Source: Mycobacterium sp. PO1 (lineage in GTDB: Bacteria > Actinomycetota > Actinomycetes > Mycobacteriales > Mycobacteriaceae). Taken from it: DNA of 64,000 nt. The position numbers were made by a program, and so were the translations under genes. The notes below the pieces were generated by a model, which did not search any database, was not told the origin of the DNA, and saw nothing but the letters and a program-made list of their open reading frames with translations. Location: assembly GCF_017312405.1 (NCBI RefSeq), contig NZ_BLTG01000060.1, forward strand, positions 1-64,000. The letters are read 5' to 3'. Shown here one piece after another: positions 23,978 through 32,375 of the stretch (positions are counted from its first letter, which is position 1; each line of letters starts with the position of its first letter).

Positions 23978-25341
23978 CCGTTGGTCTCGGCCACCGACAC
24001 CGTTGACTCGGTGCGCGGCGCTGCATCCTTGCGACGGTGCACCACGGCACGTCCCCCGCGCCCCGGCGTGACGGTGACGCCGCGGCTGTGCGGCTTCTCG
24101 TCCGTTTCGTTCGTCGGCTCCAGCGTGAATTCGCGCAGGATCGTGCGCAGCGTGACGTCCATCTCCATCGTCGCGAACGACGCACCGATGCAGCGCATCA
24201 TTCCGCCGCCGAACGGGATCCAGGCGAAGGGGTTGGGCGGATTGCCGACGAACCGGTCGGGATCGAACTTGTCGGCGTTCGGGAAGCTCTGTTCGGCCGC
24301 CATCGCCAGTTGCGTGCTCGCCATGATCGTGTCGCCTTCGGGAATCACCCACTCCCCCAGGCGAATCCGGGTCCGGGCGCGGCGAAGCGCCGCGGTCAGA
24401 ACCGGCCTGGTGCGCTGCGACTCGGCGATCGTGGCCGTCATCAACTCCGACCCGCCGGCGTCCACCTCGTCGGTGAGCCGGGCCAGCAGGTCGGGATGGC
24501 GGCGGATCCGTTCGATGGTCCACGCCAGCTGCGTCGACGTCGTCTCGTGGCCGGCGACCAGCATGGTCAGCAGCTCGTCGAGGATGTACGAGTCGGGCAG
24601 CGGCTCACCGTTGTCGTAGCGGGCCTGCAACAGCAGGGACAGCACGTCACCGCGGTCGGCGAAGTTGGGGTCCGAACGTGCGTCGGCGATCAACGAGGTG
24701 CAGATCTCGTCCATGCGACGCCGGTACTGCGCGAACTTTCCACCCGGGCTCCAGGCGCCGAGGTCCTTGCGCACCAGCGACGGCAGCAGGGCGATCTTGG
24801 AGCCGAACTCCACCGCCGCGGGGATCACCACGCGTAGCTCGTCGAGTTCGTCGCCCTTCGCGCCGAACACGGCGCGCAGGATGGTGTTGAGCGTGATCCG
24901 CATCATCGGATCGAGGGTTTCGAACTCCACCCCCTCGGGCCACGACTGCATCTCACGCATCACCTCCTGCTCGGTGATGGTTTCGTAGCTGCGCATGTTC
25001 TTGCCGTTGAACGGCGGCAGCAGCAGCTTGCGGCGGGCCAGCAGCTCGTCGCCCTCCAGGTTGAAGATCGACCCGGGCCCCAGCACGTCGCCGCCGAGGT
25101 TGTTCTGCGGTCGCCCGACCAGCTCGCGGCTGGTGCTGAACAGGTCCTTGACCAGCACCGGATCGCTGATCACGACGGTCTCGCCGAACACCGGCAGCTG
25201 CAGGGTGAAGGTCGAGCCGTAGCGGCGCCCCAATGCGGCCACCGCACCGTAGCGTGCGGTGAGCACCGCGGCGCCCTGGATCAGTTTGGGCAGGCGCGGG
25301 CCCGGCGGTAGCCGCACGGGCTCCGTCGTCGCGGTAGCCAT
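23974..25341 (-). CDS. Cytochrome P450, CYP138-like
   Basis: A 455-residue P450. The N-terminus is PPGPRLPKLIQG, the I-helix oxygen motif AGHETT is near residue 255, and the K-helix ExxR appears as ESQR. The heme-binding loop is FGGGMMRCIG with Cys384. Residue 382, normally Arg or His that contacts a heme propionate, is Met. The overall sequence resembles mycobacterial CYP138 as I remember it. Substrate is unknown. An AAGGGG site precedes the ATG. It is the last gene of a minus-strand group PE-PPE, monooxygenase, P450 (29230 to 23974), consistent with oxidative tailoring of a lipid. Confidence 0.85.
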   Translation of the reverse strand: MATATTEPVRLPPGPRLPKLIQGAAVLTARYGAVAALGRRYGSTFTLQLPVFGETVVISDPVLVKDLFSTSRELVGRPQNNLGGDVLGPGSIFNLEGDELLARRKLLLPPFNGKNMRSYETITEQEVMREMQSWPEGVEFETLDPMMRITLNTILRAVFGAKGDELDELRVVIPAAVEFGSKIALLPSLVRKDLGAWSPGGKFAQYRRRMDEICTSLIADARSDPNFADRGDVLSLLLQARYDNGEPLPDSYILDELLTMLVAGHETTSTQLAWTIERIRRHPDLLARLTDEVDAGGSELMTATIAESQRTRPVLTAALRRARTRIRLGEWVIPEGDTIMASTQLAMAAEQSFPNADKFDPDRFVGNPPNPFAWIPFGGGMMRCIGASFATMEMDVTLRTILREFTLEPTNETDEKPHSRGVTVTPGRGGRAVVHRRKDAAPRTESTVSVAETNG

Positions 25342-25401
25342 GTCGTCACCCCTTCATCACAGATGGACGCGTCGGTCGCGGGTCGCTCTAACCGTGAGGT
25401 C

Positions 25402-26886
25402 TCAGGCTAGCGCGTAGTCGCTGAGCGGAAAGTGCTGCTGCTCCTTGACGGCCTGACGCACGGTGGTGGGCCGGAACAGCGGGGCCTCACCGGAGCTGTT
25501 GAACCAGTACGAGCGGGAGTTCGCGCAGTTGCCCAGCAGGAACACCGAGTCGTCGAGCAGCGTCAGCATGCGGTCCAGGAACCGCGCGTTGGCCTCCTCG
25601 GTAACCTCGAAGGTCCGCGCGCCGGTGCGCTGCATCTCGCCGAACAATCGCTCCATGTGCCGCATCTGGTATTCGACCGTGTCGAACCACGACATGCCCA
25701 CCCAGGCGTACGGGCTGGCCTGGCTCAGCATGTTCGGGAACAGCGGCACCGTCAGGCCCTCGTAGGCCTGGAACCGGTTCTCCCGCCACCACTTGCCCAG
25801 GTCGCGACCTTCGCGGCCGATGACCTCGATGGCCGGCAGATTCGACTCCCACACATCGAACCCGGTGGCCAGCACCAGCGTGTCGACCACCCGTTTGGTG
25901 CCGTCCGTCCCGACGACGCCGTCGGGCTCGATCCGGTCGATACCCGCCGTCTCCAGGTGGACGTGGGGTTTGTTGAACGTGCGGTAGTAGACGTTCGACA
26001 GCGTCGGCCGTTTGCACCCGAAGTCGTAGCTCGGGGTCAGTTTGCGGCGCAGATCCCGGTCCCGGATCGCCGCGAACCGGTGCAGCCGTCCGATCGCGGC
26101 GGCGATGCGGTTCACCGGCCGGAACTGACGGAAGCGCCACATCGCGAGGGTGACCATGATGTCCATGAACAGGTCGCTGGACACCCGCAGCACCCGCTGG
26201 GTGGCCGGGACCTTCGCGAACAGCCGCTGCGCCCGCGGCCCGAAGCCGAAGTCGAGCTTCGGCATGACCCAGATCGGGGTGCGCTGGTAGACGGTCAGCT
26301 CGGCGGCGTCCTCGGCGAGCTTGGGGATGAGCTGCACCCCGGTCGAACCGGTGCCGATGATCGCGGTGCGCTTGCCCGCCAGCGAGTACGAGTGATCCCA
26401 CTCCTGAGCGTGCAGCACGGTGCCCGCGAAGCTCTCGATGCCGGGGATGTCCGGCTTCTTCGGTTGGCACAGGTACCCGGTGGCCAGGATCAGGAACCGC
26501 GCGTGCAGCGTCTGCCCGTCGGACAGCGACACGAGCCATTCCTGCGCGTCGTCGTCCCAGCGTGCACCGTCGACCACGGTGTTGAACCGCATGTAGCGCC
26601 GCAGGTCGTACTTGTCGGCGACGTGCTCGGCGTACGTCTTGAGTTCGCTGCCGGGCGCATACAGCCGCGACCAGTACGGGTTGGGCTCGAACCGATACGA
26701 GTAGGTGGTGGACGGGACGTCAACCGTCAAGCCTGGGTAACGATTGACGTGCCACGTCCCACCGAGGTCGTCCTCGCGGTCGAGAATGGCGATCTTGTCG
26801 TAACCGAGCCGGTTCAGCTGGATGGCTGATCCCATGCCGCCGAATCCGGCGCCGACGATTACGGCGTCATACTGCTCCGTGCTCAC
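25402..26886 (-). CDS. Flavin-containing Baeyer-Villiger-like monooxygenase 2
   Basis: A 494-residue paralogue of the enzyme at 19161-20648. It has the same FAD loop GAGFGGMG, DREDDLGGTWHVNRYPG, fingerprint FAGTVLHAQEW and second loop GTGSTGVQ. The two align end to end without large gaps. It lies 34 bp downstream of a PE-PPE gene and 60 bp upstream of the P450, so the three probably form one transcription unit. Ketone or long-chain substrate specificity cannot be read from sequence. Confidence 0.88.
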   Translation of the reverse strand: MSTEQYDAVIVGAGFGGMGSAIQLNRLGYDKIAILDREDDLGGTWHVNRYPGLTVDVPSTTYSYRFEPNPYWSRLYAPGSELKTYAEHVADKYDLRRYMRFNTVVDGARWDDDAQEWLVSLSDGQTLHARFLILATGYLCQPKKPDIPGIESFAGTVLHAQEWDHSYSLAGKRTAIIGTGSTGVQLIPKLAEDAAELTVYQRTPIWVMPKLDFGFGPRAQRLFAKVPATQRVLRVSSDLFMDIMVTLAMWRFRQFRPVNRIAAAIGRLHRFAAIRDRDLRRKLTPSYDFGCKRPTLSNVYYRTFNKPHVHLETAGIDRIEPDGVVGTDGTKRVVDTLVLATGFDVWESNLPAIEVIGREGRDLGKWWRENRFQAYEGLTVPLFPNMLSQASPYAWVGMSWFDTVEYQMRHMERLFGEMQRTGARTFEVTEEANARFLDRMLTLLDDSVFLLGNCANSRSYWFNSSGEAPLFRPTTVRQAVKEQQHFPLSDYALA

Positions 26887-26920
26887 GGGGCGATACTACG
26901 GGCTTGCGTCCCGGCCATTC

Positions 26921-29230
26921 CTAATCGTCGGAGCCGCCGGAGCTGCCGCTGTCACTGCCGGAGTCGCTGCTGCCGGAGTCACCGCTGTCGCTGCCGGAGC
27001 TGCTGCTGCCGCTGTCGGACGAATCGTCCGAGCCCGCGTCGGAGTCATCCGAGTCCGCCTGGTCGTCGGCGGCCTCGTCAGCCGCCTCGTCCTCGGCTTC
27101 GTCGGCGATGTCCTCGACCTCGTCGGCTTCGTCGGCGACGTCCTCGGTCTCGTCGGCGACGTCTTCGGTCTCGTCTGCGATGTCCTCGACCTCGTCACCC
27201 TCGTCGGAGGCATCCTCCTCGACGGGGGTCTCGGTCTCCGGGGCCTCCTCGGCCGGCGCCTCGTCGGTGACCTCACCCTCGTCGGTGACCGACTCGAACT
27301 TGTCCTTCAGGCCCTGGATCGCGTCGGAGACGACATCCGTCTGCTCCTCGGCGGTGTCCTCGGTGACGGCAGGAGTCTCCTCGGCGGCCGCTTCGGTGGT
27401 CTCGGTGGCCTCCTCGGTGGTCTCGTCGACCGTCTCCTCTTCCTGGCCGAACAGCGCGGCGAGGATGGAGGAGGACGAGCTGTCGGCGTCCGCGTCGGCG
27501 TCCTCGTCAGTGGACTCGACCGGGGGCCCGATGTACTTGCCGTCCTCGTCGTACAGGTCCTTGACCTTCGGCGGGATGTAGAGGCCCTTCGGAATGTCGT
27601 CGCCGACCTTCCATTGGGTCGGCATGAACGGGTCGACCTCGTTGCAGTCCGGGCACAGGATCTTGGCGAACGGCCGGAACAGGTAGGCGAACGCGGTCTC
27701 GTTGGGGTTCCAGATCTGGCTCTTCGGCACGAACGGGTACCAGGTGACCATCAGCGCCTCGAACAGGTTCACCGCGGCGCCGAGCTGGTCCCCGATCGTC
27801 GGGGTCTTGATGCCCTCGGGCGGCGAGATCAGATGGTTCCAGAAGGACTTGGTCTCGGCGAACCACTCGAGGTGCACGGTCTCGCCGTACCACTCGACCG
27901 GGTCACCGTCCTGGCCCATCTCCTGGCCCCAGTAGGTCTCCTCGTCGCTGACGGGGTTGTACTCGGGGGTGATGGGGCCTTCGAAGGTGTAGCCCTCCTT
28001 GGCGAACAGATCCCACAGCATCACCTTGAACATCTGGTCGGTGATGCCGGCGGGATTGGTGCACTGCGTCTTGCCCGTGCCCGTGCACCCTTCGTTCATC
28101 GGCAGGTTAGCCCGCGCCCAGTAGTCGGCGATCTCGCCCATCGGGCCCGAGATCGAAGGGATGGCGACCAGGAAGTCGACGAACGCGCGGGTCATCTCCG
28201 GGTTGGCCGGATCCCAGCCCAGCACGTTGGTCTCGGTGTACACCCACCAGCTGCCGCTGTCACGCATCGCCTCGGCGAAGCGGTTGGTGCCCTGTACGGC
28301 GTAGTAGGGGATGTTGGCGACGGTCTCGAGGAGGTTGATCGGCGCGTAGAAGATGCTCTGCGCGTCGGAGATCGGCGCGACGTCGTCGAGGCGCGGGTCG
28401 CGGTTGTAGCCCTGTTCGATGATGTACTGCAGCGGCCCGGTGAGATCGTCGGCCAGCTTGTCCAGGCCCATCCAGCGCAGCGGCTCGACGATCGGCAACG
28501 ACTTGGCCGGCACGAAGACGTACTCGGTGTTGCCCTCGGTCCACTTGACGTTGTCCTCGGCGTCGAGGTCGACGTTGGTGTAGCTGTCGCCGAGGTGGTT
28601 GGTGAAGAAGCCCATCGTGGCGTTGAGCACGGCCAGCACGTTGAACGGGTTGGCCGGCTGGTCGCCCGTCGGGTCGTACTGGTTCATCACGTCGATGACC
28701 TTGAAGTCGCTCTCGGGCCACTCCTGACCCCACGGAACGCCCGAGCCGCCGTACTTGCGGCTCGGGTTGCCGACGACGACGAACGTCAGGTTCTCCGGGA
28801 TCTCATATTGCTCGGGGTTGGCCAGGTAGGCCTCCAGCCACTGGGAGGCCACCACGGCGCCCTCGCTGAAGCCGAGGATCGTGACGTCGTCACCGCTGGC
28901 CGCGGCCGCAGCAAGCTCTTCTTGCAGGGCCTCCACGCCCAAGCCGAACTGACCTGGGCTGGTCCAGACCGGCATGTACTCGAGGTCCATGCAGGTGTTG
29001 CCGCTGTCCTCGCCGCAGTACCGGCCCTGCAGGGCGTCCTTGAGATCCACCGCGTCGGGCGACGGGTTGATCGTGATCACCTTCGCCTTCAGGGTGACCT
29101 GCTGGGCACTCTGCGTGGTGGTCGTCGCGCTCTCCGCCGGGGCCGGGGGCGCGATGGGGGCGAAAGCCAGGACGCTCGACCCGACGATTGCCAGGCCCGT
29201 GGTCATGTACGGGCGAAGCGCAGAATGCAT
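26921..29230 (-). CDS. Large secreted PE-PPE protein with second domain and acidic tail
   Basis: A 769-residue exported protein. The signal peptide is MHSALRPYMTTGLAIVGSSV to about residue 35. A PE-PPE hydrolase domain follows (about 45-285; nucleophile GFSEG, blocks VVGNPSRKYGG and NTEYVFVPAKSLP). A second unnamed domain (about 290-540) has GWDPANPEM, ANLPMNEGC and DLFAKEGYTF. The tail is Glu/Asp/Thr-rich and ends in Ser/Gly/Asp. The second domain occurs alone in the protein at 32376. GGAAGGG lies seven bases before the ATG. It probably acts outside the membrane on acyl esters. It heads the operon with monooxygenase 2 and the P450. Confidence 0.83.
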   Translation of the reverse strand: MHSALRPYMTTGLAIVGSSVLAFAPIAPPAPAESATTTTQSAQQVTLKAKVITINPSPDAVDLKDALQGRYCGEDSGNTCMDLEYMPVWTSPGQFGLGVEALQEELAAAAASGDDVTILGFSEGAVVASQWLEAYLANPEQYEIPENLTFVVVGNPSRKYGGSGVPWGQEWPESDFKVIDVMNQYDPTGDQPANPFNVLAVLNATMGFFTNHLGDSYTNVDLDAEDNVKWTEGNTEYVFVPAKSLPIVEPLRWMGLDKLADDLTGPLQYIIEQGYNRDPRLDDVAPISDAQSIFYAPINLLETVANIPYYAVQGTNRFAEAMRDSGSWWVYTETNVLGWDPANPEMTRAFVDFLVAIPSISGPMGEIADYWARANLPMNEGCTGTGKTQCTNPAGITDQMFKVMLWDLFAKEGYTFEGPITPEYNPVSDEETYWGQEMGQDGDPVEWYGETVHLEWFAETKSFWNHLISPPEGIKTPTIGDQLGAAVNLFEALMVTWYPFVPKSQIWNPNETAFAYLFRPFAKILCPDCNEVDPFMPTQWKVGDDIPKGLYIPPKVKDLYDEDGKYIGPPVESTDEDADADADSSSSSILAALFGQEEETVDETTEEATETTEAAAEETPAVTEDTAEEQTDVVSDAIQGLKDKFESVTDEGEVTDEAPAEEAPETETPVEEDASDEGDEVEDIADETEDVADETEDVADEADEVEDIADEAEDEAADEAADDQADSDDSDAGSDDSSDSGSSSSGSDSGDSGSSDSGSDSGSSGGSDD

Positions 29231-29782
29231 GTGCCGACCCTTCCAGGTGGTTGCAATGTGATGACGATCTGATCACGACGTGAGGTGTGCGGAGATTATC
29301 ACACTTCGCCGCTGTGCAAGCGATTGCTGGAGGAATTCCGGCGCATCACCGCTAACCCTTCGAGAAAACCACAGGACGTGCGTGAATTGCCAATTGTCCT
29401 TCGTCGTCGCGGCGGGCGGCAAGGGCCGCAAGGTCGTTGCTCAGTCGGCCCGGCGCATCGTCAGGCAACTGTCATTCACAGCGTTTGTACAGGTCGAGCC
29501 TGCACAATGCGCTGGATTCGACACTGCTGGCTAACTGTCGGGAACAGCGGGTTACTTTTTGGTGACGTGCGTGCTCATGCGGGCGAACGCCGCCTCGGCG
29601 CACACCATCGCCACCCCGCTCCAGCAACCTGTCTGGCAGCCTTTCCCGTCCGGCGATCACTTTTGCTGGCGGCGTCAATTACCTCTCGCTCACCTATCGC
29701 CGGCACGGCCCCAGGTGTTAACAGGTGTCGCACACGTATCGACGTCGCGAGCCGACGGTGCTGCGCGACCCGCCGGCCGGTG
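29231..29782. other. 552-bp intergenic region before the PE-PPE operon
   Basis: Carries the promoter region of the minus-strand PE-PPE gene (-10 candidate GATAAT at 29300-29295). The rest, up to the end of the alpha/beta hydrolase, shows no conserved ORF, RNA gene or strong hairpin. Base composition is only slightly more AT-rich than the flanks. Confidence 0.6.
29295..29300 (-). promoter_or_regulatory. -10 hexamer GATAAT, extended by TGT, for the PE-PPE operon
   Basis: Read on the minus strand, GTGTGATAAT combines a near-consensus -10 with an upstream TG. Transcription would start near 29288, giving a leader of about 57 bases before the ATG at 29230. The best upstream TTGCAC is too close to be a standard -35. 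Confidence 0.5.
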
Positions 29783-30577
29783 TCACAGTCCCCGGGTGCC
29801 CAACCAGTCGTGAATGCGTTCGGCGACCGGCTGCCACCCGGGCTCCAGCATCATGTTGTGCCCCAGGTCGGAGAAGAACTCGGGCTCGGTGCCGTAGGCC
29901 TTGGCGGTGGCGCGCACCTCCGCGGCGGTGACCGCGCCGTCGTGCCCGGCGCCCAGAACCAGCAGCGGCGCACGCACCCGCCTGGGCCGCGGCAGCGCCA
30001 AGAGCCCGTCGACTCCCGACCGCGCGCTCTCTTCCTGCAGTCGCGCCGCGCACGACGCGACCACGTCCTCCGGGGTGTGGGGGGAGAAGAACCGCTCCCG
30101 GGCGAGTTCGGGCGTACTGACGTAGGCGAGCGAACGGCCCGACGCCGAGAGCTTCACGAAATGCCACGGGTGGCGCCGCAGCCAGCGCATCCCCGAACCC
30201 AGATAGCCCCGCGGCGGTGCGGACGCCATCAGCACGGCGGCCGGGATGTCGCGGGACTCGAGGAATTTCTGCACCACGAATCCGCCCATCGAGTGGCCGA
30301 TCACCACCGGGGGTGTCGGCAGGCTCGCGGCCACCTGAGCCACGTCGTCGACATAGTCGGCGATCGACAAGGCCCGCAACGGCTTGGTGGCCGGGCTGGC
30401 GCCGTGGCCGCGCAGGCTCGGGGCCAGGGCGCGGTAGCCCTTGCCGGCGAAGAAGTCGAGGAAGTGTTCGTCCCAGCACCATGCCGCGTGCCACGCGCCG
30501 TGGACGAACAGCAGCGGGGCCGGATGCGCCGGGCTGGTGCAGCCCTTGTCGATCACCTCGAGTGTGGCTGATGGCAT
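29783..30577 (-). CDS. Alpha/beta-hydrolase (lysophospholipase/esterase-like)
   Basis: A 264-residue soluble hydrolase. The oxyanion-hole motif is LLFVHGAWHAAWCW (about residues 22-35), the nucleophile elbow GHSMGG is near 97, the acid is in LGAGHDGAVT and the His in SDLGHNMML near 243. No signal peptide. The ATG at 30577 begins MPSATLEVIDKG; a longer open frame upstream is not conserved. It is divergent from the LLM reductase gene, with 133 bp between starts that could hold a shared promoter region. Substrate unknown; M. tuberculosis phthiocerol loci use TesA rather than this protein for chain release. Confidence 0.85.
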   Translation of the reverse strand: MPSATLEVIDKGCTSPAHPAPLLFVHGAWHAAWCWDEHFLDFFAGKGYRALAPSLRGHGASPATKPLRALSIADYVDDVAQVAASLPTPPVVIGHSMGGFVVQKFLESRDIPAAVLMASAPPRGYLGSGMRWLRRHPWHFVKLSASGRSLAYVSTPELARERFFSPHTPEDVVASCAARLQEESARSGVDGLLALPRPRRVRAPLLVLGAGHDGAVTAAEVRATAKAYGTEPEFFSDLGHNMMLEPGWQPVAERIHDWLGTRGL

Positions 30578-30710
30578 GGCGGTGAGACGGTCTCTTCTGC
30601 GGGGAGGCGGGCGGCGGGCAGTCCGGCGCGGGGCGGATCGTCGCCGGCAAGCGTGCTGGTGAAACCTACCATTCGGAGTGTGCCCGGCCGTCGGTAGTAC
30701 CGTCCCTTCC

Positions 30711-31883
30711 ATGATGTTCCGCTCCCGGCCGCAGTCGGCCGGATTTCGTTTCGGATTGCTGGACGGCATTGTGAACACGCGGATCTCGCCGACTCTGTTG
30801 CCCTCTGCCAGCATGCTGACCGCGGCGTCCACCGGAGCCGACTCGTTCTGGGTGGGCGACCACATCAATTCTCTGGTGCCGCGGTCGGTGGCCACCCCCG
30901 AGCACCTCGGCCTGGCGGCGAAGCTGGTGCCCAAGGTCGACGCCATCCTGGAGCCGTGGACGATGCTCGGCCATCTGGCGGCGCGCAACCGGATGCGCCG
31001 GTTGCGCTTCGGGGTCTGCGTCACCGATGCGAGCCGTCGCCACCCGGCGGTCACCGCGCAGGCGGCCGCGACCCTGCACCTGCTGACCCGCGGTCGCGCC
31101 ATCCTCGGGATCGGTGTCGGCGAGCGTGAAGGCAACGAACCGTACGGGGTGGAGTGGACGAAGCCCGTCGCGCGGTTCGTCGAGGCGCTGGCGACGATCC
31201 GGGCGCTGTGGGAGTCGGGCGGCGAGCCGATCACGCGGGACTCGGCGTACTTCCCGCTGCGGCACGCCGTCTTCGATCTCCCTCCGTACAAGGGCAGGTG
31301 GCCGGAGATCTGGGTGGCGGCGCACGGCCCCCGGATGTTGCGCGCGACCGGACGGTACGCAGACGGCTGGGTGCCGTTCGTGATCTCGCGGCCCGCCGAC
31401 TACGCCCGAGCGCTGGAAACCGTGCGCACCGCCGCCTCCGATCACGGCCGCGACCCGATGTCGATCGTGCCTGCGGTCAACCGCACCGTCGTGACCGGAC
31501 GCACCCGCGACGACGTCGACGAAGCCCTGGATTCGGTGATCGTGAAGTCGGTCGCGTTGGCCGCGCCCGCGGAGGCGTGGTTGCGCCACGGGGTGGAGCA
31601 CCCGCTGGGTGCGGATTTCTCCGGCGTGCAGGACCTCGTGCCGCAGACCATCGACGAGCAGACCGCGCTCGAGTACACCGCGCGCGTGCCGGCATCGTTG
31701 ATGAAGGAGATCTGTTTCCACGGGACCGCCGACGAGGTGCTCGATCAGGTCGCTGAGTGGCGCGACCACGGGTTGCGCTACCTGTTGGTCATCAACGGCA
31801 GCCAGTTGAACCCGAAACTGCGTAAGGGGATGACGGCGACGCTGCCGTACACCAAAGTGCTGCGGGGGCTCGGCAAGCTCTGA
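30711..31883 (+). CDS. Phthiodiolone dimycocerosate ketoreductase-like LLM F420 enzyme (Rv2951c-like)
   Basis: A 390-residue luciferase-like (LLM) protein expected to use F420. It matches, as I remember it, M. tuberculosis Rv2951c over nearly the full length. The shared segments include LGVCVTDA/FGVCVTDA, TAQAAATLHLLTRGRAILGI, GVGEREGNEPYGVEWTKPVA and EIWVAAHGPRMLRATGRYAD. Rv2951c reduces the keto group of phthiodiolone and phenolphthiodiolone dimycocerosates to the alcohol before O-methylation. Start at ATG 30711 is tentative, since no ribosome site is clear and the open frame reaches 30678. It is 5 kb from the PapA5 end of the PKS operon and on the opposite strand, which supports a phthiocerol-type product. 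Confidence 0.87.
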   Translation: MMFRSRPQSAGFRFGLLDGIVNTRISPTLLPSASMLTAASTGADSFWVGDHINSLVPRSVATPEHLGLAAKLVPKVDAILEPWTMLGHLAARNRMRRLRFGVCVTDASRRHPAVTAQAAATLHLLTRGRAILGIGVGEREGNEPYGVEWTKPVARFVEALATIRALWESGGEPITRDSAYFPLRHAVFDLPPYKGRWPEIWVAAHGPRMLRATGRYADGWVPFVISRPADYARALETVRTAASDHGRDPMSIVPAVNRTVVTGRTRDDVDEALDSVIVKSVALAAPAEAWLRHGVEHPLGADFSGVQDLVPQTIDEQTALEYTARVPASLMKEICFHGTADEVLDQVAEWRDHGLRYLLVINGSQLNPKLRKGMTATLPYTKVLRGLGKL

Positions 31884-32375
31884 ACCCGGCTGGGTCTCCG
31901 GTCGTTTGCCGGTGGCCATCCGGGTGGCGACCGTCCCGCGTCCGTCGGCGCCATCGATCGGTACTGCTGGTGATTGCTCGGACGCGACATCGGTGCACAG
32001 ATTGGCGACCGCGGGCTTCTCGGACGGCCGCGGCGCCGGCCTCGCTGGCGAACGGAACGGACTGCGCTCCCGTTGCGACGGCAAGCTGTCGGAGGAACCG
32101 GCGCCGGACCACGGGAAGCGGAACGTATAACCAGCAGCATATTTCGCGTCTGCGTCAATAACAGAGGTGGCTGCCCCACCGCGGCAGGTCACGGGCACCC
32201 TTGAGCAGCAAAGAGATCCGGGAGCGGCACGCGGGGCGATGCGCGGGTGTGCGAGCGGCCGGGTCGCGTCACCGACGTGTCAGGCCAGAAGTTTGCCGAA
32301 CGGGAAGCCGCACAGCTTCTCGGCAGGGTATGGTCAGGCGGTCATCAAACGTAACTGCCTGAAGAGATGGGTGTC
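31884..32375. other. 492-bp intergenic region
   Basis: Lies between the LLM reductase and the secreted acidic protein. Short open frames exist on both strands but none has a ribosome site or recognisable sequence. A TATGGT hexamer at 32328-32333 could be the -10 of the downstream gene. No strong hairpin is seen. Confidence 0.55.

Noticed and set aside
30578..31291. Extension of the alpha/beta hydrolase frame across the LLM reductase
   Set aside because: Antisense shadow of the LLM gene; conserved hydrolase sequence begins at 30577.
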